Assembly: GCA_964036155.1 (NCBI GenBank)
Contig: OZ038423.1
Span: 13,903,249-13,967,248 of the forward strand
Direction: 5' to 3'
Length of the DNA stretch: 64,000 nt
DNA from: Diploscapter coronatus
Lineage: Eukaryota > Nematoda > Chromadorea > Rhabditida > Rhabditidae
The notes under the pieces: model-generated
What the model was told of the DNA's origin: nothing
The model's input: only the letters and a program-made list of their open reading frames with translations
The model's database searches: none
Program-made: the position numbers and the translations under genes
Part shown: piece by piece, positions 58,650 through 64,000 of the stretch
Layout of the letters: every line of letters begins with the position of its first letter
Numbering within the stretch: the stretch's first letter is position 1

Positions 58650-60916
58650 TTACCAAAACAATAAGGTGAATAAATTGAAAACTAAGCCGATTTCAAACAA
58701 GATCATGAAGAAGTGACCGCTGTAGTGAAGTATTTGACGATATGTCTTTCTAAAAGAACTTATAAATTGCAATGTTTTAGGGCATTTTAAATTTACAAAT
58801 TCGTAGTCTTCTCCTCTTTCGGTAAAATCCATTTTTTCATGATGTATCTGATGATAGGCCTTCTAATTAAAGCCACGAAATAGGCAACGAGAGATATCAA
58901 AAGGTCGATGTAGACATTTTGGGCTCAAATTGAAAAAATAATAATTTTTAGAATAATATTTACCCAAATACGGTACACTGTTCGTCTTCGGTAGTGATTC
59001 CGACAAAATGTTGAGGATAAATGACAGAGCCATGACATTTGATACTATTAGACTTAACTAAATTTTTCTCAGTCAACGTTGAAGATCAAAGATAGCTTTG
59101 TTCTTCGTTAGATATCAGACAAATTAAAACTTGTTGAAAAAATATAAGTAAAACCTGAGAAGTCCTATCTTGAGCCTCTAAAAATACTCCAAATATCGTG
59201 AGGATACAGATGACAAAATACGGCAGAGTAACTAAAGTTATGTAGAATGTTGCATTTCGTTTCAGGCTGAATTCGTAAGCTGCCGAATTGTGGTCGATCG
59301 AATCATTGATAACCGTGACGTTTGTCATAAGCCACTCGCCACTCGACTGAGTTTTTAGATTAATTAGATAAAGTTAGACCAAATTATATTAGCATTCAGT
59401 GGATATTTTTTGTCAGTTTCAAAATTTTAAAGTTATCTGATTTTTCGGCAGTAAACTGAACAAATACAAATCAGAAGAAGATGTAACCTGAATTCACTTG
59501 TTTGTTTGAATTTTTAAGTTTTTTTTCCTTTTTAATTCGAAGCGTATTTCATTTTTCAATTTAAACGAAATAAACTTAGATCAAGTTTACTTGAAATTCA
59601 CATTATTTCAATTTGTTATTTATGATATTTTCCTTACAGCAATAACAAAATCATCCTGCATCACTTCGAAAGGAATTGTCGCATTCACGCGAGCTCTGAT
59701 GTTATAACTTCCAATTGCAAGTTTACATGTCTGAGTGTCGAACGGCATGTTTCGAATCTAAATTTTTTTTTGTATTTATTGCCTACGTATAAAAGAAATC
59801 GTTACATGATATCATCAAAATAATAATTAAAAATTATGATACTTCTAGAGAGCACAAGCTTCGTCCCTCTGCAAATGAGCGACATGCAACGAAAAATAGT
59901 AGTGAGAGAGCTCCAAAAATAGGAAGTAAGTACCTTTCAAAGGCCAGATGTCATGAAAAACCGCCCCTAGCTCGACGATAAACTTTATGAAATGGTTCTG
60001 TGCCAAAATCAGCATATAATTCTTCCTTACAAAAACCTGCAAACAGTTTGAAGTTCGCGAAAACGTGTTCATTTAGGGATCCGGAAAATGCCGATTTTTT
60101 CCTATAAAAAGTCGTAGTTACACCAGAATGCATCTTCTTAAGCAAAACATTATAGCGCAATATGGTTCTCGTGAACTCGCTTGCGCTCTTTAGACATTTC
60201 ACAAAACTTGAAACTCACATCAATATTGCAAACAATGTTCGTAGAAGCTGCAATAATCATTGTGATACTTCCGTTATAAAACACCGTGACGATTTTCTGG
60301 GCTTCAGTACGATCGTCTTCAAATTGTTTGCTGAATTTACCTTTTTAGAAATTTCAATTCAAATAATTTTTACTATGATGCTATCATAACATCAGGCATC
60401 CACAACTCTTTCGGGTAAACATAAATACAGTCGATATCGTTGAATTCAGAAGGATCCCATTTCAAACGATAATCAACCCAATGCTAAAATATTCAAATTT
60501 TTTATTTTTTAAAGAATACTCTCACCATGAAATAAAAAACTATCAACTCCACTTGCTCAACGGTTTCTTCCTACAAACATATGAATAAATTTAAAAATAG
60601 AGAAATAACTTACGACTTCAACAATTTTCAAATAGTCGAGATTTATTAGAATGGTTTGAGGATTTTTCGAGGTGGGTTTTACTAAAAATCAACATCAAAA
60701 TGAAGTTAATTAAAGGTTACTATTTGACGGTGCCATGTGTTTGGAGTAATTTTGGAATAAAGTTTTGAATAATCTATCTTGAGCTATGTCGTCTAAAAAT
60801 AAAACATGTTTTCGAAGTTGTAAATAACCATTACCATCCTCATATACTACTGCTGTTTTGCAGAAATAGCTCATAAAAATAATTATTAAAAATTTTAAAA
60901 GAAATAAATTCGACAT
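58650..60916 (-). CDS. Cys-loop ligand-gated ion channel subunit B
   Basis: Tandem paralogue of subunit A with the same order of parts. Starts MSNLFLLKFLIIIFMSYFC (signal peptide), N-terminal helix DRLFKTLFQNYSKHMAPSN, loop D WVDYRLKWDP, loop A ELWMPDVMI, Cys-loop cysteines in exons near 60240 and 59730 (MPFDTQTCKLAIGSY), SSGEWLMTNVTV before M1 LVTLPYFVICILTIFGVF, M2 SNVMALSFILNILSESLP, M3 QNVYIDLLISLVAYFVALI, and M4 ending LLFW at 58650. No loop-C vicinal cysteines. Introns near 59760-60200 are longer than in A and carry repeat-like sequence. A and B may co-assemble; that is inference from tandem origin. Confidence 0.86.
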
Positions 60917-61209
60917 TTTAGGCGAACGAATTTGTAGACTTTTATCTTGCTGAAGTAGTTTCAAGAATATTGACTCATTTTGAAAGAGTATCCAATTTCA
61001 ATTATGTTTCAAGGAATTATGCGTCAAATTTTACTTTGGCGACAATTGTTCTCTGTGGAACTGTTCTTCATAAATCCAACAAAATATAACAAGGTTCATA
61101 ATGGAATGACTGCATGGCAAGTTTTATTTTAATGCTATAATCACATTGTAACACGAATTTGTATCCTCATGGATCACAATTTGTACCTAACCCATAATTT
61201 ATACGAGGC
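60917..61209. other. Short spacer
   Basis: Upstream region of channel subunit B and 3' region of the gene ending at 61210. No element recognised. Confidence 0.4.
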
Positions 61210-62000
61210 TCAAGTTGGCTTATTCTCTTCCTTCTTTTCCTTTTCAAAGATTTGGTCTTCTTCGAAGAAAATAACCTTATCCCCGTCGTTCGCCGCGATT
61301 ATCGTCCCTGCGGGATTATAGGCGACATCGTAGATCTGCAAATTAAATTGAGTAATGGCAGGTTTTCAAAAAATCGAAAAACATGATAAACGGAATAGGA
61401 TCGAGCTGAAACTTTGCCTACTATCGGTCTTATTGTAGTCCAATATGTGTAGGAAGTTTCAGCTTGATTTGATCACTATAAGAAGTGGGTCAGCCAGTCA
61501 TACACCCAAAATTCATGGGTGCGTCCAAACGTTTGGCCTCCACTGTACCTCTAGATCCGTATTTTTATCAGCCGCAACTTTATAAACTGGACCATCATGC
61601 GTGTCTGTGCTTTTCCACAAAAATATGACCTCGACCTGAGGCACCGATGATTTGGTCTGAAAAATGCCTGTAAAAATTTCGAATTTTTAGTCTTCAAACC
61701 TTTCCGCGGTGTGAAATCGACTGAGACCAGAGTGTCCTTCTTGCTTGGTCGCTTCAGATTCCACGTATCGTCGATCTGAATTGATTTGATATGCTGATTA
61801 TCCTGACACATTAGCATTTAATAAACTGTATCGTAGCTATTATTAGTAAAACAACTTTAATACATGTTCAATTTGTTCAGGAAAACTTGTAAAAATACTA
61901 CCATAACATCGATGATAGTGATATCGAGTCCATCATCACTCAAGCAGAGCAAAGTCTCCCCACGAAGATAGCACTTCGCTGGGGGCTCATTTAAACTGAA
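61210..62000 (-). CDS. 3' part of a beta-propeller-like (WD-type) gene
   Basis: Four joined exons: 62000-61902, 61802-61700, 61667-61549 and 61335-61210, all in phase, about 148 residues to the stop. Blocks such as CYLRGETLLCLSDDGLDITI, DTLVSVDFTPRKG, VEVIFLWKSTDTHDGPVYKV and IYDVAYNPAGTIIAANDGDK have the alternating strand pattern of WD propeller blades. The C-terminus is Lys/Glu-rich. The first exon needs an upstream exon (acceptor AATTTCAG, no ATG), but the next 250 bp hold only a repeat and the tRNA unit. The gene is therefore either truncated by rearrangement or has distant 5' exons. Exact family not recognised. Confidence 0.55.
61398..61547. mobile_element. Mariner-like MITE fragment in an intron
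   Basis: The right end on the other strand reads ACAGTGGAGGCCAAACGTTT, resembling Tc1/mariner termini. An internal inverted pair (GAGCTGAAACTT / AAGTTTCAGCTT) lies to the left. It is inside the intron 61336-61548. Confidence 0.5.
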
Positions 62001-62123
62001 CTGAAATTACCTATTTAATAGATTGTTGCAAGCCATTTGAAATAATTGGCTGCGCAGAAATTATAAAAGCAATTGCAAGTTATATAAAACGGTGCATCAT
62101 TTTATTTGTAGCCTAATCAAACC

Positions 62124-62203
62124 TAGGGAGCACTTTTGTCAGACGAAAAAATCTATGGGGGGCAGGTCGCAAGAGGTTTCTAACGATTGTTCTCCCTAGG
62201 ACT
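62124..62203 (+). repeat. 80-bp palindromic repeat family, copy 3 (most complete)
   Basis: Begins CCTAGGGAGCACTTTTGTCA and ends TTGTTCTCCCTAGG, so the ends are an imperfect inverted repeat of about 24 bp. Related copies at 18866 and 21724. It lies about 55 bp left of the tRNA repeat unit copy B. Confidence 0.75.
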
Positions 62204-62258
62204 AGTCGATGCGAAGCCTTTTCTCTTTGTCCGTCTGCGTCCTCGCCACATTCTCTCG

Positions 62259-62745
62259 TTTTCTCATTCTATTTTCACTCCGCGGTTCGCATCGGTGTCT
62301 CTACCCTTCTCGTTAGACAACGTTCATCTCATAGATAGTCGAGTATACGAAGAATAAGTCAAAATTTCAGATAATTTACCGAATAGTTTCTGGGAAAACC
62401 GTTTTAGCTAAGAGTCTACGAATGAAAGGAATCTTATTTGGTGAAGAAGAAAACTTATTCTTTGCATTATCTCGTTTTTTACATTCTTTTCGCGATTCCT
62501 TCGCCTTTGTATCCCCCTCCTATCACCCAGGCTTTCGGAAAACGCGGGAACAGGGCGTCGCAGACATGCGCTAGTGGTCTAGTGGTAGAATACTCCGTTG
62601 CCATAAAAAGCAAATGAACGCACCCTCGGGGTGGCCCCGGTCCGATTCCGGGCTAGCGCACCACTTTTGCAAAAATCCACTCTAATTTTTTAAAAATATA
62701 AATAGAGAGCGCAAGTCCCGCCCACTCTGAAGCCAAAGTTGACGA
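62259..62745 (+). repeat. tRNA-Gly segmental repeat, copy B
   Basis: Direct copy of 54837-55325 with a small deletion before the tRNA (the CTCGTTAATC segment is missing). Homology stops shortly after the AGCCAAAGT block downstream. Confidence 0.85.
62568..62660 (+). tRNA. tRNA-Gly (GCC) with 22-nt intron, second copy
   Basis: Sequence identical by eye to the gene at 55142-55234 over the whole 93 bp, including the intron and discriminator base. Confidence 0.85.
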
Positions 62746-63267
62746 ATGATTTTTGTCATTTTTTTTCAGAAAATTTACGAAGTGATTTTTCTCTTATTTT
62801 CTTTTTCTACTATTAGATATAGGCCTAGGGAACATGTTTGCTTTCGGAACATGTCCCCGAAACTTGACTTGAGCCGATCAAAACGTACAATTAAAATTTT
62901 AAATAGTTCGTTTGAGCCTTGCAGACCTTGCTCATCATTTCCTCAAACTGAATATGAAAGAACAGCCCTTTCTGGTTATTTTGAGCAAAAAATCCCATGA
63001 AATTCGGTTAAGACGTCCGTCGCCGTGCTCGAAAATAATCTTTTTTTTTTTCTGAAATAACGCAACATAAAGCTATTTGGCACTTGCTTCCTAGATTTTT
63101 GCATTCAAATTGCAGAATGGACGTGGTCTATCATCTTGGGAATGATAAAAAAAAACCCATAGAAACTTTCGAATGTTCCAGAAACAAGCAAAGAAATTCA
63201 AACAAACGTTCTTACAAAATCGTTCTCCCACTGAAATAGCCTTGCTTCTATCGAATACGCAGAGGTG
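62746..63267. other. Spacer between tRNA repeat copies B and C
   Basis: Open frames at 62746-63000 and 63091-63273 have no recognisable domain. Nothing else seen. Confidence 0.45.
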
Positions 63268-63700
63268 GGGCACGCTTTTCGCTTGACGAAAATTCGTTCA
63301 CAAAAAAAGGTTTTCGAATATCATCTTCAAATATTAATACCTTTGGTTACACTGATCCGTTTTTCATGCGGTTTTTTGCTATAACCCTGTCTAGCCCTAC
63401 AGAATCCTAGAAAAATCGCTCATCGACTTTGGCTTCAGAATGGGCGAGACTTGCGCTCTCTATTTATATATATTTTTTTTTAAATTAGAATGGATTTTTG
63501 CAAAAGTGGTGCGCTAGCCCGGAATCGGACCGGGGCCACCCCGAGGGTGCGTTCATTTGCTTTTTATGGCAACGGAGTATTCTACCACTAGACCACTAGC
63601 GCATGTCTGCGATCCCCTGTTCCTGCGTTTTGCGAGGGCCTGAGCGATCGATGAGAGGAGGGTTGGCAAGGGCGAAGGAATCGTGAAAAGAGTGCGTAAA
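63268..63700 (-). repeat. tRNA-Gly segmental repeat, copy C (inverted)
   Basis: Reverse complement of the tRNA and right flank of copy A (blocks GGTTTTCGAATATCATCTTC and CAGAATGGGCGAGACTTGCG). The upstream flank of its tRNA (63603-63700) is much more diverged than in A and B. Confidence 0.82.
63510..63602 (-). tRNA. tRNA-Gly (GCC) with 22-nt intron, third copy
   Basis: Minus-strand gene identical by eye to the other two copies (93 bp including intron). It faces copy B across about 850 bp. Confidence 0.85.
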
Positions 63701-64000
63701 AACGAGAGAGCACAAAGAATACACGTAAAGAAGAGTGAATAGGAAAAGGGAAGGCAGCAGACGTGAGAGATAAACGTCCAGAACCGGGAAAATAGCGATT
63801 GCAGAAGTTAGAAATTAAATCGAAAATTGTGATATCTTTGAAGTAAAAAAGCAATATTTCTATCCATTTAAAAAATAAATAATGAGGTTTTAGTTCATTT
63901 GGATCGAATTTTTCAAATTTTCTTTCCGATTATTTCGATTTAGAAATTAGGTTATTTTTTTATATCCTGAAGCTATGATTGAATTTTCCCTTAAAAATTA
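63701..64000. other. Window end, nothing recognised
   Basis: Purine-rich then AT-rich sequence; no gene or element seen before the window ends. Confidence 0.4.

Overview
The window reads as nuclear DNA of a free-living rhabditid-type nematode related to Caenorhabditis. It is AT-rich, has many short introns with TTTTCAG-type acceptors, and many start codons lie just after an AG acceptor, as expected for SL trans-splicing. The gene families are typical of nematodes: UDP-glucuronosyltransferase, C-factor-like short-chain dehydrogenases, str-superfamily chemoreceptors and orphan Cys-loop channels. Gene models below were built by hand from splice sites and reading-frame continuity; internal exon edges may be off by a base or two.

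Left third (about 0.7-26.6 kb): a stress and xenobiotic-type neighbourhood. A two-membrane-helix protein of unknown function (-) and a UGT (-) are followed by seven paralogous short-chain dehydrogenases. Four are on the + strand (5.7-11.5 kb) and three on the - strand (19.1-26.6 kb). Between the two halves sits a head-to-head heat-shock pair: a small HSP (-, 12.2-13.6 kb) and a seven-exon cytosolic HSP70 (+, 15.3-18.3 kb). Perfect heat-shock elements lie upstream of the small HSP, and a perfect four-unit element lies inside intron 2 of the first SDR. A purine-rich tract of about 530 bp precedes the HSP70 TATA box. SDR-2 and SDR-3 are a recent tandem pair: both carry added signal peptides and share a 43-nt intron that lacks the AG acceptor.

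Middle (26.8-51.1 kb): a TMEM53/DUF829 homologue (-), an HMBOX1-like factor with a degenerate homeodomain (+), and a run of 7TM chemoreceptors. Four look intact (33.8-37.3 kb -, 42.4-43.8, 47.0-48.5 and 49.6-51.1 kb +) and two look broken (40.1-41.9 and 45.1-46.3 kb). Large AT-rich gene-poor stretches and foldback elements lie among them.

Right third (51-64 kb): an intron-containing tRNA with an initiator-like body, a decayed initiator tRNA-Met, a Tyr/Lys-rich secreted peptide gene, two tandem Cys-loop ligand-gated channel subunits (-), the 3' part of a beta-propeller-like gene (-), and three copies of a segmental repeat that each carry an intron-containing tRNA-Gly(GCC). Small non-autonomous DNA elements are scattered throughout: a TIR MITE of about 506 bp, an 80-bp palindromic family in three copies, a 52-bp hAT-type MITE with an 8-bp target duplication, and three foldbacks, two of them inside introns.
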